Origin: Inia geoffrensis
Taxonomy: Eukaryota > Chordata > Mammalia > Artiodactyla > Iniidae
Length of the DNA: 64,000 nt
Assembly: GCA_036417435.1 (NCBI GenBank)
Contig: JAZAQT010000721.1
Coordinates: forward strand, 62,001 to 126,000
Reading direction: 5' to 3'
Within the stretch, counting starts at the first letter, position 1, and every line of letters begins with the position of its first letter. Of this stretch, positions 12,203-25,281 are shown piece by piece. Below the pieces are notes generated by a model that saw only the letters and a list, made by a program, of their open reading frames with translations, searched no databases and was not told where the DNA came from. A program made the translations under genes and the position numbers.

Positions 12203-13377
12203 GTGACCCTCTTCCGAGGCCTTACCCTCACCCGTGCCGTAATCGTAAGCAGTACACTAACACTAACTATTGACCTCACACGTACGCTAAACCTTAAGCG
12301 TTGTGGTACCCTAAACTGTGCCCTAATATCTCCCCATTCCCTAACCCTAACCCTAACCCGAATTCTATCCCTGACCCTCACCCGAAACCTTACCCTCACC
12401 CGTGCCCTAATCTTAACCAGGACACCAACACTAACTTGTGCCCTCACACGTACGCTAACCCTTAATCGTTGTCGTACACTAAACTGTACCCTAATCCCTC
12501 CCCATTCCCTAACCCTAACCCTAACCCGAATCCTAACCCTGACCCTCACCTGAAGCCTTACCCTCACCCGTGCCCTAATCTTAACCAGGACACTAACACT
12601 AACCCTTGCCCTCACACGAACGCTAACCCTTAAGCACTGTCGTACCCTAAGCTGTACCCTAATCCCTCTACATTCCTTAACACTAACCCTAACCCGAATC
12701 CTAACCCTGACCCTCACCCGAAGCCTTACCCTCACCCGTGCCCTAATCTTAACCAGGACACCAACACTAACTCGTGCCCTCACACGTACGCTAAACCTTA
12801 AGCGTTGTCGTACCCTAAATTGTACCCTAATCCCTCCCCATTCCTTAACCCTAACCCTAACCCCATCCTAAACCTGACCCACTTCCGATGCCCTACCCTA
12901 ACCAATGCCCTAAGCTTAACCAGGACACAAACACTAACTCATGCCCTCAAACGTACGCTAACCATTAAGCATTGTCGTACCCTATCCTGTACCCTAATCC
13001 CTCCCCATTCTCTAACCCTAACCCTAAGTGAAACCCTGAACGTGACCCTTTTCCGAGGCCTTACCCTCATCGGTGCCGTTGTCATAACCAGTACACCAAC
13101 ACTAACTCGTGCCCTCACACTTACGCTAACCCTTAAGCATTGTCGTACTCTAACCTGTACCCTAATCCCTCTCCGTTCGCTAACCCTAACCCTAACCCTA
13201 ACCCTAACCATGACACGCACCCGAAACTTTACCCTCACCCGTGTCCTAATTTTAACCAGTACATCAACACTAACCCATGCCCTCTAACGTACGCCAACCC
13301 TAAGCCATTGCCGTACCCTAACCTGTACCCTAGTCAATCCCCATTCCCTAACCCTAACCCTAACCCTAACCCTTAAC
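12203..13377 (+). repeat. HOR 9, 7-mer with f/g-end hybrid, -1
   Basis: 1,175 bp. Order a b c d e f/g h. The f monomer is joined to the extreme 3' end of g inside a run of five perfect hexamers (13180-13209), then h follows. One base is missing at 12867 (CCCCATCCTAAAC). The same deletion recurs at 31327, so those copies share ancestry. Confidence 0.85.
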
Positions 13378-14721
13378 GTGACCCTCTTCCGAGGCCTTAC
13401 CCTCACCCGTGCCCTAATCGTAAGCAGTACACTAACACTAACTAGTTACCTCACACGTACGCTAAACCTTAAGCGTTGTGGTACCCTAAACTGTGCCCTA
13501 ATATCTCCCCTTTCCCTAACCCTAACCCTAACCCGAATTCTATCCCTGACCCTCACCCGAAACCTTACCCTCACCCGTCCCCTAATCTTAACCAGGACAC
13601 CAACACTAACTTGTGCCCTCACACGTACGCTAACCCTTAATCGTTGTCGTACCCTAAACTGTACCCTAATCCCTCCCCATTCCCTAACCCTAACCCTAAC
13701 CCGAATCCTAACCCTGACCCTCACCTGAAGCCTTACCCTCACCCGTGCCCTAATCTTAACCAGGACACTAACACTAACCCTTGCCCTCACACGAACGCTA
13801 ACCCTCAAGCACAGTCGTACCCTAAGCTGTACCCTAATCCCTCTGCATTCCTTAACCCTAACCCTAACCCGAATCCTAACCCTGACCCTCACCCGAAGCC
13901 TTACCCTCACCCGTGCCCTAATCTTAACCAGGACACCAACACTAACTCGTGCCCTCACACGTACGCTAAACCTTAAGCGTTGTCGTACCCTAAATTGTAC
14001 CCTAATCCCTCCGCATTCCTTAACCCTAACCCTAACCCCATCCCTAAACCTGACCCACTTCCGATGCCCTACCCTAACCAATGCCCTAATCTTAACCAGG
14101 ACACAAACACTAACTCATGCCCTCAAACGTACGCTAACCCTTAAGTATTGTCGTACCCTATCCTGTACCCTAATCCCTCCCCATTCCTTAACCCTAACCC
14201 TAAGCGAAACCCTGAACGTGACCCTTTTCCGAGGCCTTGCCCTCATCGGTGCCGTTGTCTTAACCAGTACACCAACACTAACTCGTGCCCTCACACTTAC
14301 GCTAAGCCTTAAGCATTGTCGTACCCTATCCTGTACCCTAATCCCTCTCCATTCCCTAACCCTAACCCTAACCCGAATCCTAACCCTGACCCTCAGCCGA
14401 AACCTTACCCTCACCCGTGCCCTAATCTTAACCAGGACACCAAGACTAACTCGTGCCCTCAAACGTACGCTAACACTAAACCGCAGCGGTACCCTAACCT
14501 GTACCCTAATCCCTCTCCATTCCCTAACCCTAACCCTAACCTGAAACCTAACCATGACACTCACCCGAAACTTTACCCTAACCCCAGTCCTAATTTTAAC
14601 CAGTACATCAACACTAACCCATGCCCTCTAACGTACGCCAACCCTAAGCCATTGCCGTACCCTAACCTGTACACTAATCAAACCCCATTTGCTAACCCTA
14701 ACCCTAACCCTAACCCTTAAC
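13378..14721 (+). repeat. HOR 10, canonical 8-mer
   Basis: 1,344 bp, order a-h. The h tail has the variant CCCCATTTGCTAACC (near 14690), which recurs near 19060 and 32811 and marks three related blocks. Confidence 0.9.
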
Positions 14722-15729
14722 GTGACCCTCTTCCGAGGCCTTACCCTCACCCGTGCCCTAATCGTAAGCAGTACACTAACACTAACTAGTGACCTCACAC
14801 GTACACTAAACCTTAAGCGTTGTGGTGCCCTAAACTGTGCCCTAATATCTCCCCATTCCCTAACCCTAACCCTAACCCGAATTCTATCCCTGACCCTCAC
14901 CCGAAACCTTACCCTCACCCGTGCCCTAATCTTAACCAGGACACCAACACTAACTCGTGCCCTCACACGTACGCTAAGCCTTAAGCGTTGTCGTACCCTA
15001 AATTGTACCCTAATCCCTCCGATTTCCTTAACCCAAACCCTAACCCCATCCCTAAACCTGACCCACTTCCGATGCCCTACCCTAACCAATGCCCTAATCT
15101 TAACCAGGACACAAACACTAACTCATGCCCTCAAACGTACGCTAACCCTTAAGCATTGTCGTACCCTATCCTGTACCCTAATCCCTCCGCATTCCTTAAC
15201 ACTAACCCTAAGCGAAACCCTGAACGTGACCCTTTTCCGAGGCCTTACCCTCATCGGTGCCGTTGTCTTAACCAGTACACCAACACTAACTCGTGCCCTC
15301 ACACTTACGCTAACCCTTAAGCATTGTCGTACCCTAACCTGTACCCTAATCCCTCTCCATTCCCTAACCCTAACCCTAACCCGAATCCTAACCCTGACCC
15401 TCACCCGAAGCCTTACCCTCACCCGTGCCCTAATCTTAACCAGCACACCAAGACTAACTCGTGCCCTCAAACGTACGCTAACACTAAACCGCAGCGGTAC
15501 CCTAACCTGTACCCTAATCCCTCTCCATTCCCTAACCCTAACCCTAACCTGTAACCTAATCATGAAACTCACCCGAAACTTTACCCTCACCCGTGTCCTA
15601 ATTTTAACCAGTACATCAACACTAACCCATACCCTCTAACGTAGGCCAACCCTAAGCCATTGCCGTACCCTAACCTGTACCCTAATCAATCCCCATTCCC
15701 TAACCCTAACCCTAACCCTAACCCTTAAC
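14722..15729 (+). repeat. HOR 11, 6-mer with b/d hybrid
   Basis: 1,008 bp. Order a b/d e f g h. The hybrid near 14890 opens as b (CACCCGAAACC) and ends as d (TAAATTGTACCC). HOR 14 and HOR 26 have the same structure and variants. Confidence 0.87.
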
Positions 15730-17913
15730 GTGACCCTCTTCCGAGGCTTTACCCTAACCCGTGCCCTCAAGGTAAGCAGTTCACTAACACTAACTAGTGA
15801 CCTCACACGTACGCTAAACCTTAAGCGTTCTGGTACCCTAAACTGTGCCCTAATATCTCCCCATTCCCTAACCCTAACCCTAACCCGAATTCTATCCCTG
15901 ACCCTCGCCCGAAACCTTACCCTCACCCGTGCCCTAATCTTAACCAGGACACCAACACTAACTTGTGCCCTCACACGTATGCTAACCCTTAATCGTTGTC
16001 GTACCCTAAACTGTACCCTAATCCCTCCCCATTCCCTAACCCTAACCCTAACCCGAATCCTAACCCTGACCCTCACCTGAAGCCTTACCCTCACCCGTGC
16101 CCTAATCTTAACCAGGACACTAACACTAACACTTGACCTCACACGAACGCTAACCCTTAAACACTGTCGTACCCTAAGCTGTACCCTAATCCCTCTGCAT
16201 TCCTTAACCCTAACCCTAACCCGAATCCTAACCCTGACCCTCACCCGAAGCCTTACCCTCACCCGTGCGCTAATCTTAACCAGGACACAAACACTAACTC
16301 GTGCCCTCACACGTACGCTAAACCTTAAGCGTTGTCGTACCCTAAATTGTACCCTAATCCCTCCCAATTCCTTAACCCTAACCCTAACCCAATCCCTAAA
16401 CCTGACCCACTTCCGATGCCCTACCCTAACCAATGCCCTAATCTTAACCAGGACACAAACACTAACTCATGCCCTCAAACGTACGCTAACCCTTAAGCAT
16501 TGTCGTACCCTATCCTGTACCCTAATCCCTCCCCATTCCCTAACCCTAACCCTAAGCGAAACCCTGAACGTGACCCTTTTCCGAGGCCTTACCCTCATCG
16601 GTGCCGTTGTCTTAACCAGTACACCAACACTAACTCGTGCCCTCACACTTACGCTAACCCTTAAGCATTGTCGTACCCTATCCTGTACCCTAATCCCTCC
16701 CCATTCCCTAACCCTAACCCTAAGCGAAACCCTGAACGTGACACTTTTCCGAGGCCTTACCCTCATCGGTGCCGTTGTCTTAACCAGTACAACAACACTA
16801 AATCGTGCCCTCACACGTACGCTAAACCTTAAGCGTTGTCGTACCCTAAATTGTACCCTAATCCCTCCCCATTCCTTAACCCTAACCCTAACCCCATCCC
16901 TAAACCTGACCCACTTCCGATGCCCTACCCTAACCAATGCCCTAATCTTAACCAGTACACAAACACTAACTCATGCCCTCAAACGTACGCTAACCAATAA
17001 GCATTGTCGTACCCTATCCTGTACCCTAATCCCTCCCCATTCCTTAACCCTAACCCTAAGCGAAACCCTGAACGTGACCCTTTTCCGAGGCCTTACTCTC
17101 ATCGGTGCCGTTGTCTTAACCAGTACACCAACACTAACTCGTGCCCTCACACTTACGCTAACCCTTAAGCACTGTCGTACCCTAAGCTGTACCCTAATCC
17201 CTCTGCATTCCTTAACCCTAACACTAACCCGAATCCTAAACCTCACCCTCACCCGAAGCCTTACCCTCACCCGTGCCCTAATCTTAACCAGGACACCAAC
17301 ACTAACTCGTGCCCTCACAAGTACGCTAAATCTTAAGCGTTGTCGTACCCTAAATTGTACCCTAATCCTTCCCCATTCCTTAACCCTAACCATAACCCCA
17401 TCCCTAAACCTGACCCACTTCCGATGCCCTTCCCTAACCAATGCCCTAATCTTAACCAGGATACAAACACTAACTCATGCCCTCAAACGTACGCTAACCC
17501 TTAAGCATTTTCGTACCCTAACCTGTACCCTAATCCCTCTCCATTCCCTAACCCTAACCCTAAGCCGAATCCTAACCCTGACCCTCACCCGAAGCCTTAC
17601 CCTCACCCGTGTCCTAATCTTAACCAGGACACCAAGACTAACTCGTGCCCTCAAAGGTACGCTAATACTAAACCGCAGCGGTACCCTAACCTGTACCCTA
17701 ATCCCTCTCGATTCCCTAACCCTAACCCTAACCTGAAACCTAACCATGACACTCACCCGAAACTTTACCCTCACCCGTGTCCAAATTTTAACCACTACAT
17801 CAACACTAACCCATGCCCTCTAACGGACACCAACCCTAAGCCATTGCCGTACACTAACCTGTACCCTAATCAATCCCCATTCCCTAACCCTAATCCTAAC
17901 CCTAACCCTTAAC
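15730..17913 (+). repeat. HOR 12, 13-mer with four hybrids
   Basis: 2,184 bp, the longest unit. Read order a b c d e f/e f/d e f/c d e/f g h. Four different junction types in one unit indicate several successive exchanges. Its 3' half (from about 16970) shares private variants with HORs 5 and 7. Confidence 0.82.
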
Positions 17914-19089
17914 TTGACCCTCTTCCGAGGCCTTACCCTCACCCGTGCTCTAATCGTAAGCAGTACACTAACACTAACTAGTGACCTCACACGTACGCTA
18001 ACCCTTAATCGTTGTCGTACCCTAAACTGTACCCTAATCCCTCCCCATTCCCTAACCCTAACCCTAACCCGAATCCTAACCCTGACCCGCACCTGAAGCC
18101 TTACCCTCACCCGTGCCCTAATCTTAACCAGGACACTAACACTAAACCTTGCCCTCACACGAACACTAACCCTTAAGCACTGTCGTACCCTAAGCTGTAC
18201 CCTAATCCCTCTGCATTCCTTAACCCTAACGCTAACCCGAATCCTAACCCTGACCCTCACCCGAAGCCTTACCCTCACCCATGCCCTAATCTTAACCAGG
18301 ACACCAACACTAACTCGTGCCCTCACACGTACGCTAAACCTTAAGCGTTGTCGTACCCTAAATTGTACCCTAATCCCTCCCCATTCCTTAACCCTAACCC
18401 TAACCCCATCCCTAAACCTGACCCACTTCCGATGCCCTACCCTAACCAATGCCCTAATCTTAACCAGGACACAAACACTAACTCATGCCCTCAAACGTTC
18501 GCTAACCCTTAAGCATTGTCATACCCTATCCTGTACCCTAATCCCTCCCCATTCCCTAACCCTAACCCTAAGCGAAACCCTGAACGTGACCCTTTTCCGA
18601 GGCCTTACCATCATCGGTGCCGTTTTCTTAACCAGTGCACCAACACTAACTCGTGCCCTCACACTTACGCTAACCCTTAAGCATTGTCGTACCCTAACCT
18701 GTACCCTAATCCCTCTCCATTCCCTAACCCTAACCCTAACCCGAATCCTAACCCTGACCCTCACCCGAAGCCTTACCCTCACCCGTGCCCTAATCTTAAC
18801 CAGGACACCGAGACTAACTCGTGCCCTCAAACGTACGCTAACGCTAAACCGCAGCGGTACCCTAACCTGTACCCTAATCCCTCTCCATTCCCTAACCCTA
18901 ACCCTAACCTGAAACCTAACCATGACACTCACCCGAAACTTTACCCTAACCCGTGTCCTAATTTTAACCAGTACATCAACACTAACCCATGCCCTCTAAC
19001 GTACGCCAACCCTAAGCCATTGCCGTACCCTAACCTGTACACTAATCAAACCCCATTTGCTAACCCTAACCCTAACCCTAACCCTTAAC
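17914..19089 (+). repeat. HOR 13, 7-mer with a/b hybrid
   Basis: 1,176 bp. Order a/b c d e f g h, as in HORs 6 and 8 but with a full-length h tail of the CCATTTGCTAACC type. The tail change suggests recombination within this unit. Confidence 0.86.
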
Positions 19090-20097
19090 GTGACCCTCTT
19101 CCGAGGCCTTACCCTCACCCGTGCCCTAATCGTAAGCAGTACACTAACACTAACTAGTGACCTCACACGTACACTAAACCTTAAGCGTTGTGGTGCCCTA
19201 AACTGTGCCCTAATATCTCCCCATTCCCTAACCCTAACCCTAACCCGAATTCTATCCCTGACACTCACCCGAAACCTTACCCTCACCCGTGCCCTAATCT
19301 TAACCAGGACACCAACACTAACTCGTGCCCTCACACGTACGCTAAGCCTTAAGCGTTGTCGTACCCTAAATTGTACCCTAATCCCTCCGATTTCCTTAAC
19401 CCTAACCCTAACCCCATCCCTAAACCTGACCCACTTCCGATGCCCTACCCTAACCAATGCCCTAATCTTAACCAGGACACAAACACTAACTCATGCCCTC
19501 AAAGGTACGCTAACCCTTAAGCATTGTCGTACCCTATCCTGTACCCTAATCCCTCCCCATTCCTTAACCCTAACCCTAAGCGAAACCCTGAACGTGACCC
19601 TTTTCCGAGGCCTTACCCTCATCGGTGCCGTTGTCTTAACCAGTACACCAACACTAACTCGTGCCCTCACACTTACGCTAACCCTTAAGCATTGTCATAC
19701 CCTAACCTGTACCCTAAACCCTCTCCATTCCCTAACCCTAACCCTAACCCGAATCCTAACCCTGACCCTCACCCGAAGCCTTACCCTCACCCGTGCCCTA
19801 ATCTTAACCAGCACACCAAGACTAACTCGTGCCCTCAAACGTACGCTAACACTAAACCGCAGCGGTACCCTAACCTGTACCCTAATCCCTCTCCATTCCC
19901 TAACCCTAACCCTAACCTGTAACCTAACCATGAAACTCACCCGAAACTTTACCCTCACCCGTGTCCTAATTTTAACCAGTACATCAACACTAACCCATAC
20001 CCTCTAACGTAGGCCAACCCTAAGCCATTGCCGTACCCTAACCTGTACCCTAATCAATCCCCATTCCCTAACCCTAACCCTAACCCTAACCCTTAAC
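19090..20097 (+). repeat. HOR 14, 6-mer with b/d hybrid
   Basis: 1,008 bp, a b/d e f g h. It lies 4,368 bp (26 monomers) after HOR 11 and shares its variants (CACTAAACCTTAAGCG, GTGGTGCCC, CCTCCGATTTCC). Confidence 0.88.
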
Positions 20098-21597
20098 GTG
20101 ACCCTCTTCCGAGGCTTTACCCTAACCCGTGCCCTCATGGTAAGCAGTTCACTAACACTAACTAGTGACCTCACACGTACGCTAAACCTTAAGCGTTGTG
20201 GTACCCTAAACTGTGCCCTAATATCTCCCCATTCCCTAACCCTAACCCTAACCCGAATTCTATCCCTGACCCTCACCCGAAACCTTACCCTCACCCGTGC
20301 CCTAATCTTAACCAGGACACCAACACTAACTTGTGCCCTCACACGTACGCTAACCCTTAATCGTTGTCGTACCCTAAACTGTACCCTAATCCCTCCCCAT
20401 TCCCTAACCCTAACCCTAACCCGAATCCTAACCCTGACCCTCACCTGAAGCCTTACCCTCACCCGTGCCCTAATCTTAACCAGGACACTAACACTAACAC
20501 TTGACCTCACACGAACGCTAACCCTTAAACACTGTCGTACCCTAAGCTGTACCCTAATCCCTCTGCATTCCTTAACCCTAACCCTAACCCGAATCCTAAC
20601 CCTGACCCTCACCCGAAGCCTTACCCTCACCCGTGCGCTAATCTTAACCAGGACAACAACACTAACTCGTGCCCTCACACGTACGCTAAACCTTAAGCGT
20701 TGTCGTACCCTAAATTGTACCCTAATCCCTCCCCATTCCTTAACCCTAACCCTAACCCAATCCCTAAACCTGACCCACTTCCGATGCCCTACCCTAACCA
20801 ATGCCCTAATCTTAACCAGGACACAAACACTAACTCATGCCCTCAAACGTACGCTAACCCTTAAGCATTGTCGTACCCTATCCTGTACCCTAATCCCTCC
20901 CCATTCCCTAACCCTAACCCTAAGCGAAACCCTGAACGTGACCCTTTTCCGAGGCCTTACCCTCATCGGTGCCGTTGTCTTAACCAGTACACCAACACTA
21001 ACTCGTGCCCTCACACTTACGCTAACCCTTAAGCATTGTCGTACCCTATCCTGTACCCTAATCCCTCCCCATTCCCTAACCCTAACCCTAAGCGAAACCC
21101 TGAACGTGACACTTTTCCGAGGCCTTACCCTCATCGGTGCCGTTGTCTTAACCAGTACACCAACACTAACTCGTGCCCTCACACATACGCTAACCCTTAA
21201 GCATTGTCGTACCCTATCCTGTACCCTAATGCCTCTCCATTCCCTAACCCTAACCCTAACCCGAATCCTAACCCTGACCCTCACCCGAAGCCTTACCCTC
21301 ACCCGTGCCCTAATCTTAACGAGGACACCAAGACTAACTCGTGCCCTCACACGTACGCTAACACTAAACCGCAGCGGTACCCTAACCTGTACCCTAATCC
21401 CTCTGCATTCCCTAACCCTAACCGTAACCTGAAACCTAACCATGACACTCACCCGAAACTTTACCCTCACCCGTGTCCTAATTTTAACCAGTACATCAAC
21501 ACTAAACCATGCCCTCTAACGTACGCCAACCCTAAGCCATTGCCGTACCCTAACCTGTACCCTAATCAATCCCCATTCCATAACCCTAACCGTTAAC
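20098..21597 (+). repeat. HOR 15, 9-mer with f/e hybrid, -12
   Basis: 1,500 bp = 9 x 168 - 12. Order a b c d e f/e f g h. The f/e hybrid (near 20938) returns to e words (CCCTATCCTG, CTAAGCGAAACC) and so adds one monomer. The h tail is short and ends CCGTTAACGTG. Confidence 0.87.
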
Positions 21598-22773
21598 GTG
21601 ACCCTCTTCCGAGGCCTTACCCTCACCCGTGCCTTAATCGTAAGCAGTACACTAACACTAACTAGTGACCTCACACGTACGCTAAACCTTAAGCGTTGTG
21701 GTACCCTATACTGTGCCCTAATATCTCCCCATTCCCTAACCCTAACCCTAACCCGAATTCTATCCCTGACCCTCACCCGAAACCTTACCCTCACCCGTGC
21801 CCTAATCTTAACCAGGACACCAACACTAACTTGTGCCCTCACACGTACGCTAACCCTTAAACGTTGTCGTACCCTAAACTGTACCCTAATCCCTCCCCAT
21901 TCCCTAACCCTAACCCTAACACGAATCCTAACCCTGACCCTCACCTGAACTCTTACCCTCACCCGTGCCCTAATCTTAACCAGGACACTAACACTAACCC
22001 TTGCCCTCACACGAACGCTAACCCTTAAGCACTGTCATACCCTAAGCTGTACCCTAATCCCTCCCCATTCCTTAACCCTAACCCTAACCCCATCCCTAAA
22101 CCTGACCCACTTCCGATGCCCTACCCTAACCAATGCCCTAATCTTAACCAGGACACAAACACTAACTCATGCCCTCAAACGTACGCTAACCCTTAAGCAT
22201 TGTCGTACCCTATCCTGTACCCTAATCCCTCCCCATTCCCTAACACTAACCCTAAGCGAAACCCTGAACGTGACCCTTTTCCGAGGCCTTACCCTCATCG
22301 GTGCCGTTGTCTTAACCAGTACACCAACACTAACTCGTTCCCTCACACTTAGGCTAACCCTTAAGCATTGTCGTACCCTAACCTGTACCCTAATCCCTCT
22401 CCATTCCCTAACCCTAACGCTAACCCGAATCCTAAACCTGACCCTCACCCGAAGCCTTACCCTCACCCGTGCCCTAATCTTAACCAGCACACCAAGACTA
22501 ACTTGTGCCCTCAAACGTACGCTAACACTAAACCGCAGCGGTGCCCTAACCTGTACCCTAATCCCTCTCCATTCCCTAACCCTAACCCTAACCTGAAACC
22601 TAACCATGAAACTCACCCGAAACTTTACCCTCACCCGTGTCCTAATTTTAACCAGTACATCAACACTAACCCATGCCCTCTAACGTACGCCAACCCTAAG
22701 CCATTGCCGTACCCTAAACTGTACCCTAATCAATCCCCATTCCCTAACCCTAACCCTGACCCTATCCCTTAAC
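21598..22773 (+). repeat. HOR 16, 7-mer with c/d hybrid
   Basis: 1,176 bp. Order a b c/d e f g h. Here the c/d junction lies late, in the telomere-like run just before CCCCATCCC, unlike the early junction in HOR 3. Confidence 0.86.
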
Positions 22774-23937
22774 GTGACCCTCTTCCGAGGCCTTACCCTC
22801 ACCCGTGCCCTAATCTTAACCAGGACACCAACACTAACTTGTGCCCTCACACGTACGCTAACCCTTAATCGTTGTCATACCCTAAACTGTACCCTAATCC
22901 CTCCCCATTCCCTAACCCTAACCCTAACCCGAATCCTAACCCTGACCCTCACCTGAAGCTTTACCCTCACCCGTGCGCTAATCTTAACCAGGACACCAAC
23001 ACTAACTCGTGCCCTCACACGTACGCTAAACCTTAAGCGTTGTCGTACCCTAAATTGTACCCTAATCCCTCCCCATTCCTTAACCCTAACCCTAACCCAA
23101 TCCCTAAACCTGACCCACTTCCGATGCCCTACCCTAACCAATGCCCTAATCTTAACCAGGACACAAACACTAACTCATGCCCTCAAACGTACGCTAACCC
23201 TTAAGCATTGTCGTACCCTATCCTGTACCCTAATCCCTCCCCATTCCCTAACCCTAACCCTAAGCGAAACCCTGAACGTGACCCTTTTCCGAGGCCTTAC
23301 CCTCATCGGTGCCGTTGTCTTAACCAGTACACCAACACTAACTCGTGCCCTCACACTTACGCTAACCCTTAAGCATTGTCGTACCCTATCCTGTACCCTA
23401 ATCCCTCCCCATTCCCTAACCCTAACCCTAAGCGAAACCCTGAACGTGACACTTTTCCAAGGCCTTACCCTCATCGGTGCCGTTGTCTTAACCAGTACAC
23501 CAACACTAACTCGTGCCCTCACACATACGCTAACCCTTAAGCATTGTCGTACCCTATCCTGTACCCTAATGCCTCTCCATTCCCTAACCCTAACCCTAAC
23601 CCGAATCCTAACCCTGACCCTCACCCGAAGCCTTACCCTCACCCGTGCCCTAATCTTAACGAGGACACCAAGACTAACTCGTGCCCTCACACGTACGCTA
23701 ACACTAAACCGCAGCGGTACCCTAACCTGTACCCTAATCCCTCTGCATTCCCTAACCCTAACCGTAACCTGAAACCTAACCATGACACTCACCCGAAACT
23801 TTACCCTCACCCGTGTCCTAATTTTAACCAGTACATCAACACTAAACCATGCCCTCTAACGTACGCCAACCCTAAGCCATTGCCGTACCCTAACCTGTAC
23901 CCTAATCAATCCCCATTCCCTAACCCTAACCGTTAAC
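22774..23937 (+). repeat. HOR 17, 7-mer with a/b, c/d and f/e hybrids, -12
   Basis: 1,164 bp. Order a/b c/d e f/e f g h, with short h tail ending CCGTTAACGTG. It contains a private CpG loss (TTTTCCAAGG near 23457). Confidence 0.85.
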
Positions 23938-25281
23938 GTGACCCTCTTCCGAGGCCTTACCCTCACCCGTGCCTTAATCGTAAGCAGTACACTAACACTA
24001 ACTAGTGACCTCACACGTACGCTAAACCTTAAGCGTTGTGGTAACCTAAACTGTGCCCTAATATCTCCCCATTCCCTAACCCTAACCCTAACCCGAATTC
24101 TATCCCTGACCCTCACCCGAAACCTTACCCTCACCCGTGCCCTAATCTTAACCAGGACACCAACACTAACTTGTGCCCTCACACGTACGCTAACCCTTAA
24201 ACGTTGTCGTACCCTAAACTGTACCCTAATCCCTCCCCATTCCCTAACCCTAACCCTAACACGAATCCTAACCCTGACCCTCACCTGAACTCTTACCCTC
24301 ACCCGTGCCCTAACCTTAACCAGGACACTAACACTAACCCTTGCCCTCACACGAACGCTAACCCTTAAGCACTGTCATACCCTAAGCTGTACCCTAATCC
24401 CTCTGCATTCCTTAACCCTAACCCTAACCCGAATCCTAACCCTGACCCTCACCCGAAGCCTTACCCTCACCCGTGCCCTAATCTTAACCAGGACACCAAC
24501 ACTAACTCGTGCCCTCACACGTACGCTAAACCTTAAGCGTTGTCGTACCCTAAATTGTACCCTAATCCCTCCCCATTCCTTAACCCTAACCCTAACCCCA
24601 TCCCTAAACCTGACCCACTTCCGATGCCCTACCCTAACCAATGCCCTAATCTTAACCAGGACACAAACACTAACTCATGCCCTCAAACGTACGCTAACCC
24701 TTAAGCATTGTCGTACCCTATCCTGTACCCTAATCCCTCCCCATTCCCTAACACTAACCCTAAGCGAAACCCTGAACGTGACCCTTTTCCGAGGCCTTAC
24801 CCTCATCGGTGCCGTTGTCTTAACCAGTACACCAACACTAACTCGTTCCCTCACACTTAGGCTAACCCTTAAGCATTGTCGTACCCTAACCTGTACCCTA
24901 ATCCCTCTCCATTCCCTAACCCTAACGCTAACCCGAATCCTAAACCTGACCCTCACCCGAAGCCTTACCCTCACCCGTGCCCTAATCTTAACCAGCACAC
25001 CAAGACTAACTTGTGCCCTCAAACGTACGCTAACACTAAACCGCAGCGGTGCCCTAACCTGTACCCTAATCCCTCTCCATTCCCTAACCCTAACCCTAAC
25101 CTGAAACCTAACCATGAAACTCACCCGAAACTTTACCCTCACCCGTGTCCTAATTTTAACCAGTACATCAACACTAACCCATGCCCTCTAACGTACGCCA
25201 ACCCTAAGCCATTGCCGTACCCTAAACTGTACCCTAATCAATCCCCATTCCCTAACCCTAACCCTGACCCTAACCCTTAAC
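23938..25281 (+). repeat. HOR 18, canonical 8-mer
   Basis: 1,344 bp, order a-h. The g monomer has CTAACGCTAACCCG, a variant shared with HORs 16, 19, 28, 30 and 31. Confidence 0.91.

Larger units (their letters stand above)
6917..12960 (+). repeat. Super-repeat of about 3,011 bp, two copies
   Basis: Segments near 6917-9927 and 9928-12960 share order and private variants at an offset of 3,011-3,012 bp (18 monomers less 12 bp). Shared marks include CACAAGTACGC, CTCTCGATTCC, GCTAATACTAAACC and GCCGTTTTC. The unit is an 11-mer HOR part plus a 7-mer a/b HOR. Confidence 0.83.
14628..21500 (+). repeat. Super-repeat of 4,368 bp, two copies
   Basis: Sequence near 14.6-17.0 kb and near 19.0-21.4 kb agrees at an offset of 4,368 bp (26 x 168). 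Shared marks are the GTGGTGCCC a monomer, the b/d hybrid, CCTCCGATTTCC and the GAGGCTTTACCC a monomer. Agreement fails where HOR 12 gains extra hybrids. Confidence 0.8.

Noticed and set aside
13180..13209. True telomere tract
   Set aside because: The longest perfect run I found is five hexamers. The array is degenerate throughout, so the chromosome terminus itself is not in this window.
16570..17736. A 388-codon plus-strand frame rich in Leu-Thr, and similar frames throughout
   Set aside because: A CCCTAA lattice with 6-bp register has no stop in the Leu-Thr and Pro-Asn frames, so long frames arise by default. Overlapping long frames occur in several phases and on both strands. Fixed stops in types c, g and h interrupt them every HOR. 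Frame length simply follows which hybrid monomers are present.
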